In this document: positions 1 to 6,311 of the stretch, piece after piece
Numbering within the stretch: the stretch's first letter is position 1
Layout: each line of letters begins with the position of its first letter
Origin: an uncultured Dorea sp.
Lineage (GTDB): Bacteria; Bacillota; Clostridia; Lachnospirales; Lachnospiraceae
Assembly (NCBI GenBank): GCA_910577685.1
Contig: CAJTOH010000082.1
Location: 1 to 6,498 of the forward strand
DNA: 6,498 nt
Reading direction: 5' to 3'
Made by a program: the position numbers and the translations under genes
Notes under the pieces: model-generated
Databases searched by the model: none
Seen by the model: the letters and a program-made list of their open reading frames with translations, nothing else
Told to the model about the DNA's origin: nothing

Positions 1-7
1 GCTATTT

Positions 8-83
8 TTTAGCCGGTGCATTGCCAGTTAGACAGCCGGAAGGCTGAATAGTAACACCTTGTCTGCTGCAGCTGCCGGCTAAA
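8..83. repeat. Bulged inverted repeat / structured element downstream of telA
   Basis: Seen directly: TTTAGCCGGTGCA at 8-20 pairs with 67-83, where TGCA and CCGGCTAAA are split by a 4-base bulge (gctg), giving 13 base pairs. Inside, AGAC (30-33) can pair with GTCT (61-64), or CAGCC (33-37) with GGCTG (42-46) around a GGAA loop, which is a GNRA tetraloop in plus-strand RNA. A competing repeat, GTAACA (51-56) with TGTTAC (85-90), overlaps the telA stop codon. On the minus strand the outer stem is followed by A residues, not T residues, so it is a poor match to an intrinsic terminator of telA. It could be an RNA-processing structure, a dispersed palindromic repeat, or the edge of a small mobile element. 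The window edge prevents defining its limits. Confidence 0.45.
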
Positions 84-86
84 CTG

Positions 87-1220
87 TTACCCTTGTACCT
101 GCAGAAGCTTCGTCTTAAGCTCATGCTCCAGACGTATCATCTCCTGTTCCGCCTCGGCCCGTTTCTTGCGCCCTTCCCTTTGGATCTGCATCACCTCATC
201 CAAAGTAGAAATCAGGGTCTCATTGGTATGCCTTAATGTTTCAATTTCAACAATCCCCCGCTCCGATTCCCTTGCCGTATCCGTAACCGCCATCTTGAGC
301 TTATCCGCATTCCTTCTCAGCAGCTCGTTTGTCATATCTGTCACTTCCCGCTGGGCGGCCGCTGCCTGAGCGGAGTGTTCCACACCGAGAGTCAGTACCA
401 TCTGGCTCTTCCAGAGAGGAATCGTATTGACGATTGTAGACTGAATCTTCTCCACCATCAGGGTATCGTTCCCCTGCACCAGACGGATCTGCGGTGCCGT
501 CTGCATGGAAACCGTCCGGGTCAGGTCCAGATCATGGATCTTCTTCTCAAACCGGTTGCACATAGAATCCAAATCTCTCGCCGCCTGCGCGTCCTCCGCA
601 AGCCCGGTGCGCGAAGCTTTCCCCAGAAGCTCGGGAAGCTGCGTACCGCGCACCTCGGCAAGCTTCTTCTTCCCCGCCAGAATATACATGGACAGTTCTT
701 TAAAATATGTCAGATTCAATTCATACATCTTATCCAGCACCGCCACATCCTTAAGAAGCCGGACCTGATGGGACTCCAATACCTTGCAGATCTGGTTAAT
801 ATTCGTCTCTGCCTTGGCATATTTAGCTTTCATGGATTGAATCTTGCCGGACCCCTTCTTGAATAACCCGAGAAATCCCTTCTCTTCTTCCTCATCAAAG
901 CTGCGAAGCTCCTTTACAACCCCTGAAAGCAGTTCTCCTACTTCCCCCAGATCCTTCGTCCGCACATTCTCAAGCGCCGCCTCAGAAAAATCTGCCATCT
1001 TCTTCTGCGTTCCCGCCCCATACTGCAGGATCGCATTGGAATTCATCAGGTCGATCTGGGCCGCAAACGCGTCTACCGCACGCCGCTCTTCTTCTGACAA
1101 AATGCTCTCATCAAGCACAGGCGGCTTTTCTTCTTTTACAAACTGCGGCTTCGGTTCCTCCTGAAACGGCTCCAGCGTCAGCTGCGGAACCGTCTGAAAG
1201 TTTTCAAATTCATTCTTCAT
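87..1220 (-). CDS. telA: TelA-family toxic anion resistance protein
   Basis: A 377-residue soluble, largely alpha-helical protein of the TelA/KlaA family (YaaN in Bacillus subtilis). Family members are linked to tellurite and to cell-wall-active antimicrobial tolerance; the biochemical activity is not established. The N-terminus is rich in Pro and Glu (residues about 10-40) and probably flexible. The family core runs from about 45 to 372 and includes an APQIRLVQ...TIPLWKSQM block near 242-274 and an ETLRHTNETL block near 327-336, with a highly charged helical C-terminus. No signal peptide or membrane segment is visible, so it is probably cytoplasmic. The reading frame is open to a TTG at 1241, but GGAGG at 1233-1237 overlaps that region and abuts an ATG at 1232. 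The ATG at 1220 is 12 bases downstream and is the most plausible start, although that spacing is a little long. It lies 35 bases after the xpaC-like stop and is surely co-transcribed with it. Family assignment is strong; the physiological role is inferred. Confidence 0.9.
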   Translation of the reverse strand: MKNEFENFQTVPQLTLEPFQEEPKPQFVKEEKPPVLDESILSEEERRAVDAFAAQIDLMNSNAILQYGAGTQKKMADFSEAALENVRTKDLGEVGELLSGVVKELRSFDEEEEKGFLGLFKKGSGKIQSMKAKYAKAETNINQICKVLESHQVRLLKDVAVLDKMYELNLTYFKELSMYILAGKKKLAEVRGTQLPELLGKASRTGLAEDAQAARDLDSMCNRFEKKIHDLDLTRTVSMQTAPQIRLVQGNDTLMVEKIQSTIVNTIPLWKSQMVLTLGVEHSAQAAAAQREVTDMTNELLRRNADKLKMAVTDTARESERGIVEIETLRHTNETLISTLDEVMQIQREGRKKRAEAEQEMIRLEHELKTKLLQVQG

Positions 1221-1255
1221 CTTATCTCTCATCCTCCACAATCATTCCTGATTTC

Positions 1256-2524
1256 TTACTTTGGCTTGCGAAGCCCGTCGTCCGTAAGCCCTTCCTGCGC
1301 AAGCATCGTATGCAGCACCGAGATATCCGCGGACACGTCCCACGCCTTCTCCTGGAATAAGCTGTCCAAAAGTTTCTCAAACGCCAGATTCAGCGTATCC
1401 AGCGTCGCCTCGATCTCTCGTTTGGAAGAACGGATATTCTCGCCGTCAATCGGCTGGGCGGAAAGTTCCCGATACGCCTCTAAAAGTTTTACCGTAGTCG
1501 GCAAATAATAATCCATCAGCCTGCGAATGTCGTCCACCGATTCCGGGTCCTGTTCCACCCGGTCAAAAATCTTGTCCACCAGCGTCTCCATATGTGAAAT
1601 CTTCGCAGAGATCTCACCTCCTGAAATCGCCTCATTGCAGGCATGAATCTTACTGATATAGGCGTCGCCTTCATCGACGATCCGCCGTACCTTTGGCGGA
1701 AGCTTCGAATGATTCCGGGATTCTGTCTTCCGAAGCTCCTCCTCCCGATCTTCTTGCTCCAATGCCGCCTGTCTCTGTTCTTTGAGCCTCGCCTGCTCTT
1801 GTTCGCTTCTCCTTCGGTCTTCCTGTATCTGCTGATACTGCATGTACATTCCATGGCTGGTAATGAGGCAGGTTCTCTCATCGTCCAGATGCCCCTCCAA
1901 AAACCACCCCTTCGCAAACATATATTCCAGATCTTTAACTACAAATTTGACGCTCTTATGAACCCGGTCCGCCAACTCGCGGATATCACAATACTCACGC
2001 CGGCCGATTACCTGCACATAAGTACGGAATCTCTTGGCTCTTCCTCTTATGCCCGTTCCGCATCCGCAGACAATGAATCCTCCCACCGCAAATATAAGAA
2101 AGGCTGCCGTCACCACAATCTCAGGAATCCCGAAGGCTCCCGCCAGTAATGCCGTGATTATAAAGAATATCATTGCCGTAGAAAACATACTGCCAGTTAC
2201 CGCCCCAAACACGGCTGCAAGCGTCCCTGTCACCTGTACGCCGTTCGGTTTACGGTACAGAACCGGAAGCTGCTTTCTGCCGTCCGGACCGCAGCGTCTG
2301 TTGTCTCCACGTACAGAAGCCTGTGAACCGAATCTTCTGTCCACAGGACCTGCGCCCCATTGTTTATTTTTCTGCATATTCTGTGCGTTTCGGATATTTC
2401 CAACCGCATTATTGATTGTGTTTGTAATCGTCTGATTTAATTTTCCGAAGTCCTGGGCGTCGATGGCATCCTGTACGGTCCTCCGGATATCCTCCCCGAA
2501 CTTTTCCCAATCCCGGTTTATCAT
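1256..2524 (-). CDS. XpaC-like protein (5-bromo-4-chloroindolyl phosphate hydrolysis family)
   Basis: A 422-residue membrane-anchored protein resembling the XpaC family, named after an X-phosphate hydrolysis phenotype in Bacillus; its real activity is uncertain and I see no phosphatase motif. Residues 1-50 look amphipathic, and 52-95 are polar and rich in Arg, Gly and Asn. Two hydrophobic segments lie at about 100-129 and 132-155. A compact segment at about 175-230 (CDIRELADRV...KDLEYMFAKGWF...LITSHGMYM) has the look of a winged-helix-type fold. A strongly charged Gln/Glu/Arg coiled coil follows at 231-270. The helical XpaC-type C-terminal domain spans about 275-415. The frame extends to a TTG at 2536, but GGAGG at 2530-2534 overlaps that codon and lies 5 bases before the ATG at 2524, so 2524 is chosen. 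It is first in an operon with the TelA-family gene, the same pairing as xpaC-yaaN, suggesting a shared envelope-stress or toxic-compound role. Confidence 0.83.
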   Translation of the reverse strand: MINRDWEKFGEDIRRTVQDAIDAQDFGKLNQTITNTINNAVGNIRNAQNMQKNKQWGAGPVDRRFGSQASVRGDNRRCGPDGRKQLPVLYRKPNGVQVTGTLAAVFGAVTGSMFSTAMIFFIITALLAGAFGIPEIVVTAAFLIFAVGGFIVCGCGTGIRGRAKRFRTYVQVIGRREYCDIRELADRVHKSVKFVVKDLEYMFAKGWFLEGHLDDERTCLITSHGMYMQYQQIQEDRRRSEQEQARLKEQRQAALEQEDREEELRKTESRNHSKLPPKVRRIVDEGDAYISKIHACNEAISGGEISAKISHMETLVDKIFDRVEQDPESVDDIRRLMDYYLPTTVKLLEAYRELSAQPIDGENIRSSKREIEATLDTLNLAFEKLLDSLFQEKAWDVSADISVLHTMLAQEGLTDDGLRKPK

Positions 2525-2529
2525 CTTGT
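2525..2529 (-). promoter_or_regulatory. Spacer after the start-deciding RBS of the xpaC-like gene
   Basis: GGAGG on the minus strand (2530-2534) is followed by this 5-base spacer and then ATG at 2524. Because the Shine-Dalgarno overlaps the upstream in-frame TTG (2534-2536), that TTG cannot use it, which fixes the start at 2524. Confidence 0.7.
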
Positions 2530-2600
2530 CCTCCAAATCTGCCGTTCGTATTCGAAACCGAATGTAAATCTCATATTGTTCCCTCGTTCAAGATGGGAAT

Positions 2601-2629
2601 ATTGTAACACATTCGTTTCACGACAGCAA
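2601..2629 (-). promoter_or_regulatory. Extended -10 promoter of the xpaC-telA operon
   Basis: On the minus strand, TTGCTG (2624-2629) and TACAAT (2601-2606) are separated by 17 bases, and a TG one base before the -10 gives TGTTACAAT, an extended -10. The -35 matches only the first three consensus bases, but the -10 matches five of six. Transcription would begin near 2594, giving a leader of roughly 70 bases before the ATG at 2524. The leader contains TTCGAA-rich short palindromic sequence (about 2544-2563), a possible but unproven operator. Confidence 0.55.
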
Positions 2630-2691
2630 GATTTTCGAAAGATTTATCTCGTTCCATGTCTGACTTTCTAACGCTTTTAAACGAGGAAGAT

Positions 2692-2725
2692 AGTATTGCT
2701 CAGGATTTCCACCCTGAGCAATACT
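2692..2725. terminator. Perfect 13-bp stem-loop, putative terminator after the Panacea gene
   Basis: AGTATTGCTCAGG (2692-2704) and CCTGAGCAATACT (2713-2725) are perfect reverse complements around an 8-base loop. It sits 43 bases beyond the Panacea-gene stop and upstream of the xpaC promoter, where a terminator would be expected. On the minus strand the stem is followed by ATCTTCCTCGTTT, which is only mildly T-rich, so termination may be weak. A regulatory palindrome is an alternative. A second small stem, TTTCC (2727-2731) with GGAAA (2736-2740), lies next to it. Confidence 0.5.
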
Positions 2726-2768
2726 CTTTCCTTTCGGAAATTCGTTTTGTTTGATTTGTTTATTCTTC

Positions 2769-3200
2769 TTAGAGCCCGCCATAATATATCGCCATACTTT
2801 CTTTTGTGATTACATTATTGCAGCCTGCTCCCGACGGAACACCTTCCCGTGCTTGAATCCACGGTGCTTCCATATGTGTCAACTGGCTTAACCACTGTGC
2901 ATTGTGGCTTCCATAATGTTCAAGTACACGGTCAATCGTGTCCTTCTGGTCTTCAGACAAATCATCCTCTCCGCCTGTTTCATCACTTGCACTAACAGAA
3001 TACTTTCCTTGTGTCTTATAAAATAATTCCGGACAAACCGGTCCATTTGCCCATGCTTGAAAATTATCTCTAAATAAAGGAGAATCATCCCATACGAGAG
3101 ACCATGCCTGAGAATAATAGCATAATTTCTGAAGTTTCATCGTTGACATCGTTTCATGCTGTTCAAGAATATATTTTGCAGTATCAAATACATTTGCCAT
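2769..3200 (-). CDS. Panacea-domain (DUF4065, SocA/GepA-like) protein
   Basis: A 143-residue soluble protein that fits the Panacea (DUF4065) family at close to full family length. Diagnostic features are KLQKLCYYSQAW at residues 22-33, followed by SPLF, then FQAWANGPVCPELF at 47-60, all typical of the N-terminal half of this domain. Family members are found in phage and mobile regions; some act as antitoxins and SocA acts as a proteolytic adaptor for its toxin SocB. No signal peptide or membrane segment is visible. The start at 3200 follows a purine-rich GGGAGGGGG (3208-3216) at 7 bases, and a promoter lies just upstream, so it appears to be its own transcription unit. No candidate toxin is encoded in the 100 bases upstream or 230 bases downstream, so it is an orphan in this window. 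Its GC (about 43%) is lower than sampled neighbouring coding sequence (about 53%), compatible with horizontal acquisition. The function here is unknown. Confidence 0.85.
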   Translation of the reverse strand: MANVFDTAKYILEQHETMSTMKLQKLCYYSQAWSLVWDDSPLFRDNFQAWANGPVCPELFYKTQGKYSVSASDETGGEDDLSEDQKDTIDRVLEHYGSHNAQWLSQLTHMEAPWIQAREGVPSGAGCNNVITKESMAIYYGGL

Positions 3201-3222
3201 TTTCCATCCCCCTCCCGTAACT

Positions 3223-3251
3223 ATAATATAACATGAAACAATAAGTATGAA
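3223..3251 (-). promoter_or_regulatory. Promoter of the Panacea-domain gene
   Basis: On the minus strand, TTCATA (3246-3251) and TATTAT (3223-3228) are spaced by exactly 17 bases, matching sigma-A consensus at four of six and five of six positions. Transcription would start near 3216, at the upstream edge of the ribosome binding site, so the leader is very short. Confidence 0.5.
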
Positions 3252-3301
3252 CAGTTACTTTTTAGTTTTTACGATCATTATATGTTAATTCGATTCTGCT
3301 G

Positions 3302-5290
3302 CTAATATTTTATAATTGTGACCATTTGGGTCAGGAGCACTTCTTTTTCAGTTGTTCCCGCACACAATATATAGGTTTCGCCAACCCTAAGCTCCGGCAG
3401 GGAGACGGCGGCCCACTGCGCGTCTTTCAGTGTCTTTGTCTGTGCAAGGATATTGCCTTCTCTGTCTTTCAGGGAAATGTCAGTTCCAGCATCCATTATT
3501 TCGTCCGTCCGGACGACAACGGATGCCTGAGTGGAATCTTCGCTTGGATCCTGCGCCATTCCAATACTTCCAATTCCGATAAATGTTCCGCCTGTGATCT
3601 TACAGGAGGATGCATAGTCCAGAGTACCGTTCCCCCCGTCAGACGGTCCGTGTACGGTAACCGTACCGCCGTTAATGGATATGTCTCCATTAGCGTCTAA
3701 TCCGTCGCCCCCGGCATTGACGGATATGACGCCGCCGTTGACGGTCATAAGCGCCCCCTGATCTTCTTCCATAAACCGATTCTTCATAGGTCCGCCTTCA
3801 TCAGAAACCGACTCTTCGATCTTCTTCCCCGCCGCGTTAATTCCATCGTCTGAGGAAACGATTTTAATGTCGCCTCCATTAATCGTAATATCAAATCCTT
3901 CCAGCCCTTCATAGCTTTTCTGAATATCAAGATTACCGCCGTCTATCGTCAAAGCTTCATCGGCATGAATTCCGTCGTCTCCTGAGGAGATCGAGACGGT
4001 TCCCCCCTGCACCGTAAGGTTCCTGTCGCTGTGGAGACCGTCATCCTGAGAGTCAATGTAAAATTCTCCTCCTGTTATGACCAGCTCAACATAAGACTTT
4101 AACCCTTTTGCGCTGGCAGATTCATCCGTCTCTTCGTCATTTACGTCCGCTGCGTTATTTACATCCGCCGCTTTGTTCTCGTCTTCCAACGCAGGTGTCC
4201 CTCCGAATGGCGGTCCCCCTTCCGAAGGCTCCATTCTTTCTTCCGGCATCTTTCCTTCCGGCGGCTCAGTTCCTCCTTCCGGCGGCTCCGCTCCTCCCTC
4301 CGGCGTCCTTCCTTCCGGCGGCTCCATTCTTCCCTCCGGTATTTTTCCGTTCATCCTCTCCGCCGTTTCCGCAGCGCTCTTCGCATTTTGGCTTCCGCCT
4401 CCCGCCGTAATCTCAAAATCTCCGCCGTTTACTCTCAGGAGTGTCTCCGCCTGAATCCCGTCCCCCAAAGCGTTAATCTTAAAAGATCCGTTTTCAATCA
4501 TAACATAGCCTTTATCGGAATCCTTGGTATTTGAAGCTTTTATTCCATCGTCGCCGCTTTCAATCGTAAAGTTTCCATTTCGGACCGAAACACTGTCCTT
4601 CCCCACAATCCCATCATTTTCCGCATGGATAACATATGTTCCCGAGACGAACTTCAGATCGTCTTTACACTGAATCCCATGATTATAGTTTCCAATAACC
4701 TGCAATGTTCCGGTTCCGTTAAAAGTCAGATCGTCTTTTGCAAAGACTGCCGCTTTAGGTTCGTCCTCCCTGTTCTCGTCAAAGGTATAGACGCTGCCAT
4801 CCTCAATAGTATTCTTTGTATCGTCTGCCAGCGTAATAATTACATTGCCTCCTTTGGCATAGACGGGCGCCGAATCGGTACATGTAATATCCGCGCCATG
4901 CAGGATTATCCTGACTGTTTCTTCTTGGTCCGCATCCACAATAATCCGCCCGTCCGTCAGGCTCCCCGAAAAGACGTAGGTTCCGGCCTTCCTGATCCTG
5001 ACGGTACTGCCGGTAATTTCCGCCATGTCCTTAAGAACGGCCGTATCACAGATCCCCTTCTCTTCAACGGAAACCTCATCCTCCTTTAGGGAAAAATATA
5101 CCGCCGTCTTTTCATCCCATGTATTCTCCAGCTTTTCTTCACTGTATTTCCCCTCTGTCAGCGTAACCGTACTGACCGACGCATGTGAAGACGCATCAGC
5201 CAAAATTCTCTCCTGCCTGCATCCCGTTATCGTACAGACAAGCATTATAGACGCCAACCCTGCCGTAATCTTTCTGCTTTTTGATTTCAT
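3302..5290 (-). CDS. Cthe_2159-like beta-helix carbohydrate-binding lipoprotein
   Basis: A 662-residue predicted surface lipoprotein. The N-terminus has Lys/Arg residues, a hydrophobic stretch and the lipobox ITGC with the lipidated Cys at 24. The rest fits the Cthe_2159 family, a right-handed parallel beta-helix; the founder, from Clostridium thermocellum, binds polygalacturonate and calcium. Repeated rungs are visible as GG-x-(F/I) strands alternating with DDG turns: DDG at 247 and 416, 438 and 481, with YEG at 460, a spacing of 21-22 residues. Between the two helix portions lies a disordered insert (about 297-396) with Pro-Glu-Gly repeats. The C-terminus, with GSIGMAQ and a final beta domain, is typical of the family. 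The frame opens with ATG at 5296, but AGGAG (5300-5304) is only 3 bases before it and 9 bases before the ATG at 5290, so 5290 is preferred. The gene follows the DUF4956 gene closely and is probably co-transcribed. Its ligand is unknown; enzyme activity cannot be claimed. Confidence 0.88.
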   Translation of the reverse strand: MKSKSRKITAGLASIMLVCTITGCRQERILADASSHASVSTVTLTEGKYSEEKLENTWDEKTAVYFSLKEDEVSVEEKGICDTAVLKDMAEITGSTVRIRKAGTYVFSGSLTDGRIIVDADQEETVRIILHGADITCTDSAPVYAKGGNVIITLADDTKNTIEDGSVYTFDENREDEPKAAVFAKDDLTFNGTGTLQVIGNYNHGIQCKDDLKFVSGTYVIHAENDGIVGKDSVSVRNGNFTIESGDDGIKASNTKDSDKGYVMIENGSFKINALGDGIQAETLLRVNGGDFEITAGGGSQNAKSAAETAERMNGKIPEGRMEPPEGRTPEGGAEPPEGGTEPPEGKMPEERMEPSEGGPPFGGTPALEDENKAADVNNAADVNDEETDESASAKGLKSYVELVITGGEFYIDSQDDGLHSDRNLTVQGGTVSISSGDDGIHADEALTIDGGNLDIQKSYEGLEGFDITINGGDIKIVSSDDGINAAGKKIEESVSDEGGPMKNRFMEEDQGALMTVNGGVISVNAGGDGLDANGDISINGGTVTVHGPSDGGNGTLDYASSCKITGGTFIGIGSIGMAQDPSEDSTQASVVVRTDEIMDAGTDISLKDREGNILAQTKTLKDAQWAAVSLPELRVGETYILCAGTTEKEVLLTQMVTIIKY
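4199..4342 (-). repeat. Degenerate PEG-rich tandem repeat inside the lipoprotein gene
   Basis: About 48 residues (317-364 of the lipoprotein) consist of imperfect units such as EPPEGGTEPPEG and PEGRMEPPEG. At DNA level, TTCCGGCGGCTC recurs on the plus strand, mostly at multiples of 15 or 30 bases. It is followed by a short duplication, AADVN-NAADVN (374-383). This is a low-complexity acidic linker, likely flexible, and the sort of tract that changes length by slippage or recombination. Confidence 0.75.
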
Positions 5291-5333
5291 ATGCATCCGC
5301 TCCTATATTTTCCTGTTTCTCCTTCTGCATCCT

Positions 5334-6008
5334 TTATAATTCTTCCTGCATGGTGGCACGCCGCCCGCAAATCACGGTGAGATTGCCGTTCCTGCAGCGG
5401 ATCGCATCCAGCATCTCCTTCTCCTTACGGATATCCTTCAGGGTGATATGATAATCTAACTCATACATACTGCCAAGATTCGTCGTTTTTACCTTCTGCA
5501 GACAGCTTTTGCTGGTATATTTTTGGAAAATGTCGTCGAAAATCTCCGTATAATCCAGATGCTCCGCAATAGTAATACGCAGATCCTTGCGTTCCTGCCT
5601 CCACTCGCCGAAGCGGGACTTTTCCAACACAAGAAATACGATTCCCACCACAAAGGTCATCACGGCGGCAAAGCTTAAGAACCCCGTACCTGTGGCAAGA
5701 CCTACCGCCATAGCAAAAAAGATTACCGCCATCTCCTTTGACGTTCCCGGAACAGAGCGAAACCGCACCAGACTGAAAGCGCCAAGCACAGCGACGCTGG
5801 TTCCAAGATTCCCGTTTACCAGCATAATCACCATCTGAACTAATACCGGAAGCATCACTAGCGTCATCATAAAATTCTTGCTGCACGCGCCTTGAAATCC
5901 ATATATGAAAGCGATCAAAAACCCCAGAGTCAACGATACCAGAGAGCACAAGACCCCATTCTGAATAGCCAAACTTCCTTCCGCACTGTTTAGTACGCTT
6001 GTAAACAT
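5334..6008 (-). CDS. DUF4956 family multi-pass membrane protein
   Basis: A 224-residue integral membrane protein of the DUF4956 family. Hydrophobic segments lie at about 18-37, 46-65, 68-80, 93-113 and 114-129. The conserved family block is visible as GNLGTSVAVLGAFSLVRFRS (66-85) followed by PGTSKEMAVIFFAMAVGLATG, with the basic RFRS turn probably at the membrane face. Residues 130-224 form a polar, probably cytosolic domain. The biochemical role of the family is unknown. In many Firmicutes it is encoded with VTC-type polyphosphate polymerase domains, CotH proteins or Cthe_2159-like lipoproteins, suggesting a membrane partner in a surface or polymer-related pathway. The start at 6008 follows GAGGGGG (6016-6022) at 7 bases. 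The stop lies 43 bases before the preferred start of the downstream lipoprotein gene, supporting an operon. Only weak promoter matches (TATAAA at 6033-6038, minus strand) are seen upstream, so the transcript may begin there or be fed from further right. Confidence 0.87.
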   Translation of the reverse strand: MFTSVLNSAEGSLAIQNGVLCSLVSLTLGFLIAFIYGFQGACSKNFMMTLVMLPVLVQMVIMLVNGNLGTSVAVLGAFSLVRFRSVPGTSKEMAVIFFAMAVGLATGTGFLSFAAVMTFVVGIVFLVLEKSRFGEWRQERKDLRITIAEHLDYTEIFDDIFQKYTSKSCLQKVKTTNLGSMYELDYHITLKDIRKEKEMLDAIRCRNGNLTVICGRRATMQEEL

Positions 6009-6282
6009 ATCCGTTCCCCCTCGTATAATAAGTTTATATCCAGTCAGAACAGGCTATAGACTTATTCTTTTTTGATATAGATGTAGGATGATTTCTAAGA
6101 GGACTCCCTCTCCATCTTTTTCCATCTATACAGTTAATGGTTACCAGTCTCAGTTCTTTCTACATAGATGTGAGGATATTCTGATGGAGGTCTGGAGGGG
6201 TTCTCCCTTTCTCCCATAATGCTGGTTCATCCTGTCTCATCTGATGTTTTGTTGTTTGCTACTTTTTACCAGAGCCTCCCGG

Positions 6283-6291
6283 TGCTATAAT
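6283..6291 (+). promoter_or_regulatory. Plus-strand extended -10 motif TGCTATAAT
   Basis: TGCTATAAT is a perfect extended -10 consensus. The -35 position (6263-6268, TTTTTA) is poor, which extended -10 promoters can tolerate. It would start a rightward transcript near 6298, opposite to every gene here and leading into the GC-rich structured block. A chance match in an AT-containing spacer is possible. Confidence 0.4.
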
Positions 6292-6311
6292 GGTTCCCAG
6301 TGGAACCTGGG
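6292..6311. repeat. Two mutually exclusive small hairpins
   Basis: GGTTCC (6292-6297) and GGAACC (6302-6307) form a perfect 6-bp stem with a CAGT loop. The overlapping CCCAG (6296-6300) and CTGGG (6307-6311) form a 5-bp alternative. Only one can form at a time, and both lie at the predicted start of the plus-strand transcript. Confidence 0.45.

Noticed and set aside
1643..2149. Plus-strand open frame of 168 codons opposite the xpaC-like gene
   Set aside because: No family features or RBS were seen, and it lies entirely antisense to a well-supported gene.
2525..2536. TTG start at 2536 for the xpaC-like gene
   Set aside because: The only good Shine-Dalgarno sequence overlaps it and fits the ATG at 2524 instead.
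3201..3301. Intrinsic terminator after the lipoprotein gene
   Set aside because: I looked for a stem with a T tract on the minus strand and found only weak AT-rich complementarity.
4173..4454. Plus-strand open frame rich in Pro, Ser and Gly opposite the lipoprotein repeat
   Set aside because: It is the antisense shadow of the PEG repeat; the minus-strand frame has a signal peptide, family motifs and an RBS.
6160..6240. Minus-strand 26-codon open frame starting MRQDEPALWEKG
   Set aside because: It has no ribosome binding site, the same frame is broken by several stops upstream, and I recognise no family. It may be a relic of a coding sequence, but this cannot be supported.
6299..6311. TGGAACC resembling the core of a T-box antiterminator
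   Set aside because: The rest of the T-box sequence, the Stem I motifs upstream and a following terminator are not visible; the match is too short.
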